A DNA stretch of 64,000 bases from Chelydra serpentina (taxonomy: Eukaryota; Chordata; Testudines; Chelydridae), in NCBI GenBank assembly GCA_037349315.1, contig JBAIAC010000008.1, positions 37,112,001-37,176,000 on the forward strand, given 5' to 3'. Numbering within the stretch: the first letter of the stretch is position 1; each line of letters starts with the position of its first letter. Under the pieces are notes generated by a model. The model worked only from the letters and a program-made list of their open reading frames with translations, was not told the DNA's origin and did not search any database. The position numbers were made by a program, and so were the translations under genes. Positions 25,372 through 34,125 of this stretch are shown piece by piece.

Positions 25372-25497
25372 CTCCCTCCATGAAAGCAACCTTTTTCGCG
25401 CCTTTTTTCTGGGGTTTCTGGGTTTGCTACTGCAAGCATGGAGCCTTCTCAGCTCACAATGACCGTACATCGCCAGCGTACTCCTGGACATTAGGTC
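25372..25497 (+). pseudogene. Degenerate duplicate of the transposase leader and start
   Basis: The 19-base string CTCCCTCCATGAAAGCAAC occurs here (25372-25390) and again at 25981-25999, just upstream of the real transposase start. Both are followed by a 'CCTTTT-GCCTTTTTTC' stretch. At 25438 an ATG opens 'MEPSQLTMTV...', resembling the true start 'MEPTQIAAAV' at 26114, but stops at the TAG ending near 25494. I infer a partial duplication of the 5' end of the gene with later sequence placed between the copies. It has no coding capacity of its own. Confidence 0.5.
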
Positions 25498-25530
25498 TAG
25501 TGGGGATTCAGTCCTGCTGTAATATGGTCT

Positions 25531-25602
25531 GAGGGATAGCTCAGCGGTCTGAGCGTTGACCTGCTAAACCCGGGGTTGCAAGTTCAATCCTTGAGGGGGC
25601 CA
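25531..25602 (+). repeat. tRNA-like SINE head, copy 1
   Basis: GATAGCTCAGCGGTCTGAGC forms a D-arm (GCTC/GAGC) and A box. CTGCTAA sits in the anticodon-loop position, and GGTTGCAAGTTCAATCC is a B box/T-arm. The unit ends GAGGGGGCCA. This matches the tRNA-derived head of a turtle pol III SINE better than a functional tRNA, because the anticodon stem pairs poorly and no CR1-like tail follows. It lies in the transposon leader, about 300 bases upstream of a second copy. Confidence 0.7.
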
Positions 25603-25642
25603 TTCTGCCTGAAGCTGGTAGTCGCGGGAATACACAGCGGAA

Positions 25643-25963
25643 GCTCCTTTCCTTCTAGCAACAGATGGTGCAATATGCCATAAATGATCATCGTCCCCTC
25701 TGTGCTCCTGGCCGACCTATGGTGTGGCTGGCCGGTGGTGCTTGGACATAAATGGGAGTGACCAGAGAGACGCTGGTCATTCTCTATTTTATGTTTTGTT
25801 TAATGGGGATTCAGTACTGCCTGGAACACGGGCAGAGAGATAGCTCAGCGGTCTGAGCATTGGCCTGCTAAACCCAGGGTTATGAGTTCAATCCTTGAGG
25901 GGGACAGGAGATGATGATGGATAGCAAGCATATTGCACCATCTGCTGCTAGAAGGAAAGGAGC
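25643..25963. repeat. 36-bp inverted repeats forming a fold-back
   Basis: The segment 25643-25678 (GCTCCTTTCCTTCTAG...) and the segment 25928-25963 are reverse complements at 35 of 36 positions. They enclose the second tRNA-like unit. The whole forms a 321-bp fold-back between the two leader duplicates of the transposase gene. It may be a small inserted hairpin element or a product of local duplication-inversion. Confidence 0.7.
25835..25903 (+). repeat. tRNA-like SINE head, copy 2
   Basis: GATAGCTCAGCGGTCTGAGC (A box/D-arm), CTGCTAA (anticodon-loop position) and GGTTATGAGTTCAATCC (B box) repeat copy 1 with few changes. The flanking text 'TGGGGATTCAGT' precedes both copies (about 25501 and 25804), so the pair looks like a tandem duplication with a period of about 303 bases. 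A pol III internal promoter could be active here; nothing in the sequence proves transcription. Confidence 0.7.
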
Positions 25964-26113
25964 CTAACCCTTGCTCCCCCCTCCCTCCATGAAAGCAACT
26001 GAGGGGGGATCCTTTTGTGCCTTTTTTCATGCAGGTGCCATATTGCTGACACAATTGTTATCCACCTGCCGCTTTCGCTGCCACTCTGCTGTCCTGCAGA
26101 CACCAGGGAAAGC

Positions 26114-27400
26114 ATGGAGCCCACTCAGATTGCCGCGGCTGTTATCGCCGTTATGAACACCATGCGCATTGTCCAGCAGTATATGGAGAACGAGAACCAG
26201 GAGCTGCTACAGCTACAGCAGGCGAGAAGGCGACGGCAGCGCCCTGAGGACAGTGATGAGGACATGGACACAGACCTCTCTCAAAAAAGGCACCCCTGCA
26301 AGGTGGACATCGTGGTGTTAATGGGGCAGGTTCATGCCATGGAACGCCGATTCTGGGCCTGGGAAACAAGCACAGAGTGGTGGGACCGCATAGTGCTGCA
26401 GGTGTGGTACGATCAGCAATGGCTGCGAAACTTTCGCATGTGTAAGGGCACTTTCATGGAACTTTGTGAGTTGCTTTCCCCTGCCCTGAAGCAACAGAAC
26501 ACCAAGATGAGAGCAGCCCTCACAGTAGAGAAGCGAATGGCGATAGCCCTGTGGAAGCTTGCAACGCCAGACAGCTACCAGTCAGTCGCGAATCAATTCG
26601 GAGTGGGCAAATCTACAGTGGGGATGCAAGTAGCCAAGGCGATCACCGAGCTGCTGGTACCAAGGGTTGTGACTCTGGGAAATGTGCAGGTCATAGTGGA
26701 TGGCTTTGCAGCAATGGGGTTCCTGAACTGTGGTGGGGCGATAGACGGAACCCATATCCCTATCTTGGCACCAGACCACCAAGCCAGCGAGTACATAAAC
26801 CGAAAGGGTTACTTTTCAATAGTGCTGCAAGCACTGGTGGATCACAAGGGACGTTTCACCAACATCAATGTGGGATGGCCGGGAAAGGTACATGACACTC
26901 GCATCTTCAGGAACTCTGGTCTGTTTCAACTGCTGCAACAAGGGACTTTCTTCCCAGACCAGAAAATAACCATTGGAGATGTTGAGATGCTTATAGTTAT
27001 CCTTGGGGACCCAGCCTACCCCTTAATGACATGGCTCATGAAGCCATACATGGGATGCCTGGACAGTAATCAGGACCTTTTCAACTGTAGGCTGAGCAAG
27101 TGCAGAATGGTGGTGGAATGTGCATTTGGACGTTTAAAGGCACGGTGGCGCAGTTTATTGACTAGGTTAGACCTCAGCGAAACCAATATTCCCATTATTA
27201 TTACTGCTTGCTGTGCTCTCCACAATATCTATGAGAGTAAGGGGGAGACGTTTATGGCGGAGTGGGAGGTTGAGGCAAATCACCTGGCCGCTGGTTATGC
27301 ACACCCAGACACCAGGGTGATTAGAAGAGTACAGCAGGGTGTGTTGCGCATCAGGGAAGCTTTGAAAACCAGTTTAATGAATGGCCAGGATGCTGTGTGA
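26114..27400 (+). CDS. PIF/Harbinger DDE transposase (HARBI1-like), intact
   Basis: A 428-codon uninterrupted frame. Known role: a nuclease that cuts and rejoins Harbinger ends in the nucleus, working with a Myb-like partner. Visible: an N-terminal Arg-rich patch (residues 38-43) beside an acidic stretch (45-54), both possibly for localisation or partner contact. An HTH-like segment 'SYQSVANQFGVGKSTVGM' lies at 154-171. The DDE_4-type core has D211 in 'GAIDGTHI', D261 in 'VHDTRIF', D299 in 'GDPAYPL' and E335 in 'VECAFGRLKARWRSL'. The likely triad is D211, D299, E335, all present. I chose ATG 26114 (AGCATGG) because upstream in-frame residues (from 26015) are Cys-rich and unlike the family; a near copy of the same start exists at 25438. 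AATAAA follows at 27511. The length fits the family. Confidence 0.93.
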   Translation: MEPTQIAAAVIAVMNTMRIVQQYMENENQELLQLQQARRRRQRPEDSDEDMDTDLSQKRHPCKVDIVVLMGQVHAMERRFWAWETSTEWWDRIVLQVWYDQQWLRNFRMCKGTFMELCELLSPALKQQNTKMRAALTVEKRMAIALWKLATPDSYQSVANQFGVGKSTVGMQVAKAITELLVPRVVTLGNVQVIVDGFAAMGFLNCGGAIDGTHIPILAPDHQASEYINRKGYFSIVLQALVDHKGRFTNINVGWPGKVHDTRIFRNSGLFQLLQQGTFFPDQKITIGDVEMLIVILGDPAYPLMTWLMKPYMGCLDSNQDLFNCRLSKCRMVVECAFGRLKARWRSLLTRLDLSETNIPIIITACCALHNIYESKGETFMAEWEVEANHLAAGYAHPDTRVIRRVQQGVLRIREALKTSLMNGQDAV

Positions 27401-27510
27401 AAGTTCTGTTTTTTCCCCTTTTAAGAAAAAGGCCCGCCCCTTGAATCACTTTACTTCCCTGTAACCTAACCGCCCCCCCCCTCCCCTCCTCGGTCACCGC
27501 TTGCAGAGTC

Positions 27511-27550
27511 AATAAAGTCATTGTTGCTTAAAATTCATGCATTCTTTATT
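27511..27550. terminator. Convergent poly(A) signals shared by the two Harbinger genes
   Basis: AATAAA on plus at 27511-27516 serves the transposase. AATAAA on minus at 27550-27545 serves the Myb-like gene. The two signals face each other across about 30 bases, so both transcripts would end in the same 40-bp patch. This is a compact tail-to-tail arrangement. Confidence 0.65.
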
Positions 27551-28730
27551 AATTCATCAAACAAATAGGGGGATAACTGGAAAAGTCGTCTGGGATGTGT
27601 GGTGGAGGAAGGGAAGCACCAGGATGTGTGGTGGAGGAGGGGATGAGGGAAGGACAAGGACACACAGCACTTTAAAACTTATTGAATGCCAGCCTTTTGT
27701 TGCTTGAACAGTTCTCTTGGCTTGAGTGGTTGGGTAAATGGGGGCCGCCCCAACGCGTTCTTGGGCGTCTTGGTGATGAGGTTATGGGACTCGGGGAGGA
27801 GGGCTGTTGGTTACACAGGGGCTGTAGCGGCGGTCTGGGCTCAGGCGGATATGCCTTTCCTCAGCCAGAAGCCAGAGGATTTCCATTTGATCCTCCAGTA
27901 GCCTCAGAATTGCATCCTGCCTTCTCTCAGCATGCTGACGCCACCTACTCTCTTCAGCCCACCGCTGTCTCTCTTCATCCCGCCAGTCATTGTCTTCAGC
28001 ACGCCACCTGTCCGCGCAATCAAATTCTGCCTTTCTGGACTCCGACAGTGTCTGCCTCCATGCATTCTGCTGGGCCGTTTCAGTGTGGGAGGACTGCATT
28101 AGCTCTGAGAACATATCGTCTCGATTCCTTTTTTACTTCTAATCTTTGCTAGCCTCTGGGACGGTGATGAATGGGGTAGCTTTGAAACATTTGCAGCTGC
28201 AGGAGGAAACAAACGGGAGAGGAGTAGTTTAAAATACACATATTAGAGAACAATGCTCCAAACATTACATAGCACATGTGCATTTGGTCCAAGGTTGCAC
28301 TTTGCCTGTTATATTGAGGGTCTGCTGGTTCGGTGTGAGAGATCACACAGCAGGGCTGGCGGGCAACAGAATTCGGCTTGCAGGCAGCCATGGTAAGCCA
28401 CAGTCTATTGACTTCTTTAACCTTCATAACATGTGGGAATGGTTTCAAACAGCAACCCCCTCATTTCCCATAACAAACAGCCGCTGGGTTGGCCATTTAA
28501 AACGGGTTGGCAATTGAAAAGTGAGGGGAGGCGGTTTTCGAGTTAACATGCAGCGCGAACCTAATTCACCCCCCAGACACACACATCCAAGATGATCGCT
28601 GTTCCCCCTCCCCCCACCGTGTGGGTAACGGCGGGGAAGATTGTCGTTCAGCCACAGGCAAACAGCCCAGCAGGGACGGACCCCTCTGAATGCCCCCTTA
28701 ATAAAATTCCCGTATTTCAACTAGGTAACC

Positions 28731-29021
28731 ATGAATGATATCACTCTTCTGAGGATAACACAGAGAGATAAAGAACGGATGTTGCTTGAATGCCAGCAAA
28801 CACCGGGACCATACGCTGCCATGCTTTGCAATGCAATGATTCCAGACTACGTGCTACTGGCCTGGCGTGGTAGAGTGTCTTACCATGGAGCACAGGATAA
28901 GGCTGCCCTCCCCAGAAACCTTTTGCAAAGGCTTTGGGAGTACATCCAGGAGAGCTTTCTGGAGATGTCCCTGGAGGATTTCCGCTCCATCCCCGGACAT
29001 GTTAACAGACTTTTCCAGTAG
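28731..29021 (+). CDS. 96-codon ORF of unknown function inside the Harbinger element
   Basis: I do not recognise this protein. It opens with ATG in a good context (ACCATGA) and runs to TAG. The composition looks protein-like: a charged N-terminus 'RITQRDKERMLLECQQ', a hydrophobic middle 'AAMLCNAMIPDYVLLAW', then an amphipathic C-terminal helix region 'LPRNLLQRLWEYIQESFLEM' and 'EDFRSIPGHVNRLF'. There is no signal peptide, Cys cluster or catalytic motif. It lies wholly within the antisense intron of the Myb-like gene, downstream of the transposase on the same strand. ATTAAA at 29050 could end its transcript, and CTAG just before the start could be a 3' splice site of a longer mRNA. It could be a third transposon protein, a captured exon, or a chance frame. 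Confidence 0.5.
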   Translation: MNDITLLRITQRDKERMLLECQQTPGPYAAMLCNAMIPDYVLLAWRGRVSYHGAQDKAALPRNLLQRLWEYIQESFLEMSLEDFRSIPGHVNRLFQ

Positions 29022-29049
29022 CTGTAGCTGTACTGGCTGCGAATTAATC

Positions 29050-29055
29050 ATTAAA
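29050..29055 (+). terminator. Possible poly(A) signal after the 96-codon ORF
   Basis: ATTAAA lies about 30 bases past the stop codon of the ORF at 28731-29021. This is a weak signal on its own, supported only by position. Confidence 0.3.
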
Positions 29056-29996
29056 CACGCTTGCTTATAAAACATGTCTTAATTTAACAGAGGTACACTC
29101 ACCAGAGGTCCCTTCTCCGCCTTCAAGGTCTGGGAGCACGCCTTGGGTGGGTTCGTAGGGTACTGGCTCCAGGGTGAGAAAAAGTTCCTGGCTGTTGGGG
29201 AAAAGGGCTTCTCCGCTTCCTTGCTGTGTCTGTGTGCGATTTTCAGCATCATTATCATCATCTTCCTCTTCCCAAAAATGCTCCTCGGTGGTTTCTGATG
29301 ATCCACATATGGAGACATACCACGTGGGTGGGTCAGTGCTGGCTGCACCCCCTAGAATGGCATGCAGCTCATTATAGAAGCGGCATGTCTGGGGCTCTGA
29401 CCCAGAGCGGCTGTTTGCATCTCTGGTTCTTTGATAGGTTTGCCTGAGCTCCTTAATTTTAACACGGCACTGTTGGCCATCCCTGTTGTAGCCTCTGTCC
29501 TGCATGCCCTTGGAGACTTTGGCACATGTATTGGCATTTCTTCTTTTGGACCGTAGTTCTGCTAGCATGGTTTCGTCTCCCCATACAGCGATCAGATCGC
29601 GTACCTCACGCTCGGTCCACATTGGAGCTCGTCTTCGGTTCTTGGACTCCATCATGGTCTGCTGATGAGATCTGCACTCACCTGCAGCTCACCACGATGG
29701 CCAAACAGGAAATGAAATTCAAAAGTTCGTGGGGCTTTTCCTGTCTACCTAGGCAGAGCATTCGAGCTCAGACTGCTGCCCAGAGGAGTCAAATGTTGCA
29801 CTGTGGGATAGATCCAGGAGGCCAATACCGTCGAATTGCGTCCACACTAACCCTAGTTCGATTCAGAAATATTGATTTTAGCGCTAATCCCCTTGTTGGG
29901 GGTGGAGTGGAGAAATCGATTTTAAGAGCTCTAGAAGTCAATGTAAATGGTTTCGTCATGTGGACGGGTGCACGGATCAATAGAAATAACGCTAAT

Positions 29997-30030
29997 AAAT
30001 TTGACCTAAACTTGTAGTGTAGACCAGGGC
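29997..30030 (-). repeat. Right terminal inverted repeat of the Harbinger element
   Basis: On the minus strand it begins GCCCTGGTCTACACTAC, sharing GTCTACACTAC with the left end, then 'AAGTTTAGGTC' against 'GGAATTAGGTC' on the left. The base triplet outside is TAT. Confidence 0.85.
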
Positions 30031-30033
30031 TAT

Positions 30034-30444
30034 GAGTATAGACCCTGCATTTCCCTTGGAACAGGGACTGCAGTTGTGGCAGACCTTTGTGAAAGCCCTA
30101 CAAGAGGAGGCATGCTGTTTGCATGCTTCTTTCCTGTCCATCTGCATAAGGGCCTATTGAAGTCTAGTCCTATATTGCATCTCTGGCTAGCTGTCCAGTA
30201 GTGGGAGAGCTGTGCTGGCATCACCTGATGACGTTAATCTACAGAGATGCCTTGTCATAATGAGGAAGACTGTATAAACTGAAGGACCAAATCCAAACCG
30301 CTCAGGTGAATAGTCCCAATAAAGTCAGGAAGTAGTTGTTGTTTTTTAAAGAGCCACTTTAATTTCAGTTGCACTGGAAACAGAGAAGAAAAATACTTGC
30401 CAAATGTAGAAGGAAAAAATGGTATATTTTGAAACTTCTGAGTT
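30034..30444. other. Non-genic spacer
   Basis: No recognised feature between the Harbinger right end and an old CR1 fragment. Confidence 0.45.
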
Positions 30445-31480
30445 GGAAGACTGATAAAATTTGAGGGTGACACAAAGATGGGTGGAGTGGTCAATATTGG
30501 TTAGGGCAGCTCCATTCTACAAAATGATCTGGATCACATGGTTGAGATGGGCACAATCAAACAACATACATTCTTTGTTCCTAGATACTGTATGTGACTT
30601 TGCATTTGGCTAAATTAAAATGCAAGTCACATTTATGAGATGAAGGCTGTATCAAATAAACCAGTGACTCTGAAAAGGACTTCGGGATCATGGTAAATAA
30701 CCAACTGAACGCGAGCTGTGAATGAGATGCTAAGGCTAAATGGGCTAATGTGATCCTTGTATGTATAAACAGAGTAACACTGTGTAGGAACAGCACGGGG
30801 CTATTCTTCTGCATATGGCACTGATGAGACCATGACAGAAATATCGTGTTCAGTTTTTGTGTCCACAATGTAAAAACAGATGTTGAAAAATTGGAGCGAA
30901 TTCAGAGGTGAGAATGATTTAAGGTCTTGAAAATATGTGTTACAATGAGAGACTTAAGGAGCTGAATCTACTTAGCTTATTGAAGAGAAGGTTAAGAGGC
31001 AACTTGATCATTGTCTGTAAGTACCTACACAAGGAGAAGATCTGTTTTACTAGAGTGCTCTTTAATCTAGCAGACAAAAGCATAACAAAATCTAATGGCT
31101 GGAAGTTGGTGCTAGCCCAATTGATTATAAGGTGGAAAAGCAAAATGTTTACATGTGAGGGTAGTTAACCACTGAAACAACTTACTAAGGGAAGTAATAT
31201 TATATATTCTCCCTTGCTTGAAGTTTTGAAGTTAAGATTGAATATCTTTCTAAAAAAAATGTCTGTATCTGAACAAAAAGATATGGGCTTAATGCAGATA
31301 TTACTGGGTGAAATTCTATGGTATATATTATACAGGCAGTTGAGTTTTGCTTTTATATCTCTGAATTACAAACCATTAAGAATAAAACCCAGAATGATAA
31401 AAACATTTCTCTCAGGGATTTTTCTCCTTCTGAGACATCTGGTATTGACCATGCCAGAAGCAGGAGACCAACCTTGATGG
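30445..31480 (+). repeat. Old CR1-like LINE fragment
   Basis: Reading plus, scattered remains of the CR1 C-terminal half follow in order: 'KFEGDTKMGG' (about 30457), the 'ENDLDHM' block, 'VLQ-ETKELNLLSLLKRRLRGNLIIVCKYLHKE' (30940-31035) and 'LADKSITKSNGWKLVLAQ' (31067-31120). Stops and frame changes are frequent, so this insertion is much older than the copy at 38909. The borders are approximate. Confidence 0.7.
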
Positions 31481-32371
31481 ACAAATGATCTAATTTGGTT
31501 GTCCAAACCAGAAATTCCCAAAATATTAGGACCAATTCTCAGCTGCTATTAAGTGTCATAGCTCCATTGAAATAAACAGAGCTATGACAACTTATATCAG
31601 CTGAGGAGCTGTTCCATATTCTCTTTAATTAAGATTAATTAAGATGGTGTGGAACCATTTCATACATGAAACGAAGGTGAAAGATTCTGGTTTCTTGCTA
31701 TGTTTTCAAAAAGCCAAAATAAAAGTCACTTTTCACTGGTGGAGTTTTGCTTGTCTTCACCAGCAGCTTTTGCAAGCACTGTGTCTGCAACTGCTATGTA
31801 TATAATTTTCTGTAGTTGGTCTAGTCTCTTCATCTTGGCCCCCTACCTGTCACTTGTCTTCTCTTTTATTATGATGAACAGGGTTGTGCTTAAATGTTTA
31901 CGTAACTTTGGAAGACACTGACTGGTTCTTCCTTTTTGCACTATTGAACGCCCAAAAGCAACACTGTTAATACGAAATTTCTGTGGGGATGGGTAAATTT
32001 TCTATCAAGCCTTTCTCCATCTTCTGTTCACATTGTGCATGCACAAGCTTGCACTTGCTAAAAATTCTAGCTCTGTGCTTGCCCTCCTAAATAGTGTAAC
32101 ACCTGTGCAGGAGAAGGTGTTAGAACTTGCACCTGCAAAACCACGTAAGTCCTTAATAGGTATAGAAGTAGAAATGTTACCATCTGCACAAATGCAAGGC
32201 AAGTATAATAGGAACATACAAATGTTAGTGTGTGCAAATGTTTGCAACTGCAACATGCAGGTACATGTTTGCATATATGCAATTCATGGTACGAAGAAAT
32301 GATGGATGCGGGCTGAAAAATCTGGCCCTCCATGTTTCACCTTGTAAAATGAAATTGCAAAATTGAGCAAT
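31481..32371. other. Non-genic; nothing recognisable
   Basis: AT-rich unique sequence. A repeated 'TTAATTAAGATTAATTAAGATGG' patch lies near 31625. There is no gene. Confidence 0.45.
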
Positions 32372-32654
32372 CTTTGGGTGTGTCTACACAGCAAAGAAAA
32401 GCCCACTGCTGGCCTGTGTCAGCTGACTCGGGCTTGTGGGGCTTGGGCTGCAGGCCTGCTTCATTGCAGTGTAGACTGCCAGGCTCAAGCTGCAGCCCGG
32501 GCTCTAGGACCCTGTGGGGCGGGAGGGTCCAAGAGCTCAGGCTCCAGCTTGAGCCTGGAAACCTACCCAGCAATGAAACAGTCCCGCAGCCCAAGCCCGA
32601 GTCAGCTGGCACGGGTCAGCTGTGGGTTTTTCTTTGCTGTGTAGACATACAAAG
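32372..32654. mobile_element. 283-bp palindromic MITE
   Basis: The left end CTTTGGGTGTGTCTACACAG continues GCAAAGAAAA...CCCAC. The right end is its mirror (GTGGGTTTTTCTTTGCTGTGTAGACATACAAAG). Complementarity extends inwards through CAGCTGACTCGGGCTTG and CAAGCCCGAGTCAGCTG, so most of the element folds into one long hairpin. The GTCTACAC core near each end links it to the Harbinger-like MITEs, but I could not find a clean TSD. Non-coding; the open frames inside are mirror images of each other. Confidence 0.75.
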
Positions 32655-33484
32655 AACACTGGAGAAGATGGTGAAGATGATGACACAAAGTCCAAAGTCA
32701 AAGTGAGCTTCAGTTTTGTTCTCCTGTCGTAGTTTTCCTGGTCACCTAGCGAGATTCTCCCTTACATCTTCTCCATATTCTGTTGTAGGATTGTGAAACT
32801 GTAAAAACAAAACCTTGAAAGCATTTGAAACTTCATGATTTATAAAAGAATCTCTGAGACACTGGTACAAATGCACTTTCCAAGGCTGTGGATGGGTGCA
32901 ACACCAGGAGCTCAAGAATCTTGGCTAGAGGTTCCTAAAAACCTCTTGAGAGCTCTGCTGGCCTCTCTCTCCACCTCAGAAGTTCTGGGTTCTACCTTCC
33001 TATACCATTTCTTGCCTCATTAGACCTTGGTATAGCCCTCACCTATATCTGTCTTCAGCTGGAGACCTGATAAATTTTCTTCTCTCTCCATTCAAAAATA
33101 TTTTCCAGGCAGTCAGCAGCATGTTTTCCTATCCAGTCTTGAGGGACTGTCAAAAAGATTCCTGACTTCAGTCCAGGAAGGGCCTTCAGGAGGTGGAGTG
33201 GGAGTGGGCTGGTCTCCTAGTTATATTTCAGCTGTGGGGCCTGAAATATACCTGTTCTGCAGAACAAAGTCTGCATTCTGAGAAAATCTGGATAGCAAAT
33301 GTAATCCACCAGACTGAATTTGTAAAACCCACTTGAACCCAAAAAGTGGATTTCAGTCCGCCCCAGTTATAAAGGTTTTGGGGAAATAATTCAGACTTGA
33401 ACTGTTTGGAAGAACACATTTAAATGTCTCCAAATGATGTGTTCTTCAGTAGTATAAGCAAATTTATTTTACAAATGGCTATTA
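32655..33484. other. Non-genic; nothing recognisable
   Basis: Unique sequence with no coding signal or bounded repeat that I can support. Confidence 0.45.
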
Positions 33485-33662
33485 GTTAGGATGGGCAGGG
33501 GTGGTGTCCCTAGCCTCTGTTTGCCAGAAGCTTGGAATGGGCAACAGGGAATAGATCACTCGATGATGACCTGTTCTGTTCATTGCCTCTGGGGCACCTG
33601 GCATTGGCCACTGTCGGAAGACAGGATACTGGGCTAGATGGACCTTTGTTCTTATGACTAAG
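33485..33662 (+). repeat. CR1 3' UTR fragment
   Basis: The text 'GTGTCCCTAGCCTCTGTTTGCCAGAAGC...GGCACCTGGCATTGGCCACTGTCGGAAGACAGGATACTGGGCTAGATGGACC' (in outline), ending TTCTTATG, is the 3' UTR of a CR1 subfamily with a TTCTTATG tail. The same subfamily recurs at 52812-53092. Confidence 0.85.
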
Positions 33663-33694
33663 GAATAGTGGCCTAATGGCAATGCTCGAGTCCG

Positions 33695-33800
33695 TGTCAC
33701 AGAAACATTTAAAGGTAGAGTGGATAAAACACTAGGAAATATGTTGCAGGGAACAATTATACAGTGGTAAAAGGATGCAGTAGGCGACCTAATTATCTTT
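33695..33800 (+). repeat. Probable CR1-like fragment
   Basis: 'ACATTTAAAGGTAGAGTGGATAAAACACTAGGAAATATG' in outline resembles the 'lkgrldktLgn' coding tail of CR1-like elements, followed by 'GTTGCAGGGAACAATTATACA'. It is short and diverged. Confidence 0.4.
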
Positions 33801-33924
33801 TCCACCTCCTTTTTTTCCCTGAATACATGAAATTTCAGAAATCTTAATACATTCCTATAATCTTCATGGAAAGAATTGTATTTTTGTAAGGCACAAGACT
33901 AAGAGCCCGGCGCCTTGGATTACA

Positions 33925-34125
33925 GTCACTCCCAGCTCTGCACAGACTTCTTGTGTGACCACACAGAAGTCATTAAAACATTCAGTGCCTTGATTTCTGC
34001 ATCTGTTAATAAGGGTCAAAAATACTTACCTCACAATGTTGTTCTGAGTCTTAACTAATTAATGTTTGCAAAGAAGGTTGAGCTCCTCAGATGCAAGGCA
34101 CTATAAAAGTGCAAAGTATTATAAG
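33925..34125 (+). repeat. Old MIR-type SINE
   Basis: In order: 'CCCAGCTCTGCACAGACTTCTTGTGTGACC', 'TCAGTGCCTTGATTTCTGCATCTGTTAATAAGG', 'ACTTACCTCACAATGTTGTTCTGAG' and a 'AAGTGCAAAGTATTATA' end. This follows the MIR pattern (gctctgccact...ctgtgtgacc, cctcagttt...catctgtaaaat, acctacctcatagggttgttgtgag) with many substitutions. Confidence 0.7.

Larger units (their letters stand above)
27782..29655 (-). pseudogene. Myb/SANT-like partner protein gene, two exons, frameshifted
   Basis: Exon 1 (29655-29103) encodes about 184 residues. The first ~100 form a Myb/SANT-like (trihelix-type) DNA-binding domain with W13, W25, 'QCRVKIKELRQTYQ' (62-75) and 'CRFYNELHAIL' (91-101), followed by an acidic tail (129-137). 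A good donor (TCTG|GTGAGT, 29103/29102) and acceptor (pyrimidine tract then CCTGCAG|CTGC, 28197/28196) define a 906-bp intron. Exon 2 (28196-27782) would continue 'ANVSKLPH...' and then the charged helix 'MFSELMQSS...RWRAEDNDWRDEERQRW'. A run of six A at 28128-28133 has one base too few for the downstream frame, giving a stop about 11 codons later and removing the coiled C-terminus. Known: this protein binds transposon ends and brings the transposase to the nucleus. The break could be real or an assembly error. Confidence 0.8.
25057..30030 (+). mobile_element. Near-intact autonomous PIF/Harbinger transposon (4974 bp)
   Basis: The left end GGGTACGTCTACACTAC and the right end (reverse complement GCCCTGGTCTACACTAC) form terminal inverted repeats of about 34 bp. 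The outside bases are TAA (25054-25056) and TAT (30031-30033), agreeing with the 3-bp TWA-type target of PIF/Harbinger elements apart from one difference. Inside lie an intact DDE transposase (plus), a convergent two-exon Myb/SANT-like gene (minus, one frameshift), and an extra 96-codon ORF on plus within the antisense intron. The 5' leader holds two tRNA-like units and a fold-back. The intact transposase suggests recent activity. Known: Harbinger transposition needs the transposase plus the Myb-like partner. Inferred: this copy alone is probably not fully autonomous now. Confidence 0.92.

Noticed and set aside
25531..25602. Functional tRNA gene (GCT anticodon position)
   Set aside because: D-arm and T-arm are good but the anticodon stem pairs poorly, and a near-identical copy 303 bases on lies in the same transposon leader. 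A SINE-derived tRNA-like unit fits better.
26015..26113. 33-residue N-terminal extension of the transposase
   Set aside because: The extension is Cys/Leu-rich and unlike the family, and the ATG at 26114 has a good context and a recognisable near copy at 25438.
28445..28720. 91-codon minus-strand frame in the Myb-like intron
   Set aside because: Composition is not protein-like, there is no recognised domain, and intron borders on both sides give a simpler explanation.
29352..29537. Additional ORFs overlapping the Myb-like exon
   Set aside because: They are shadows in other frames of the Myb-like coding region, with no domain pattern.
32363..32706. Secreted or Gly/Leu-rich protein
   Set aside because: The frames read through both arms of the palindromic MITE, giving mirrored peptides on the two strands.
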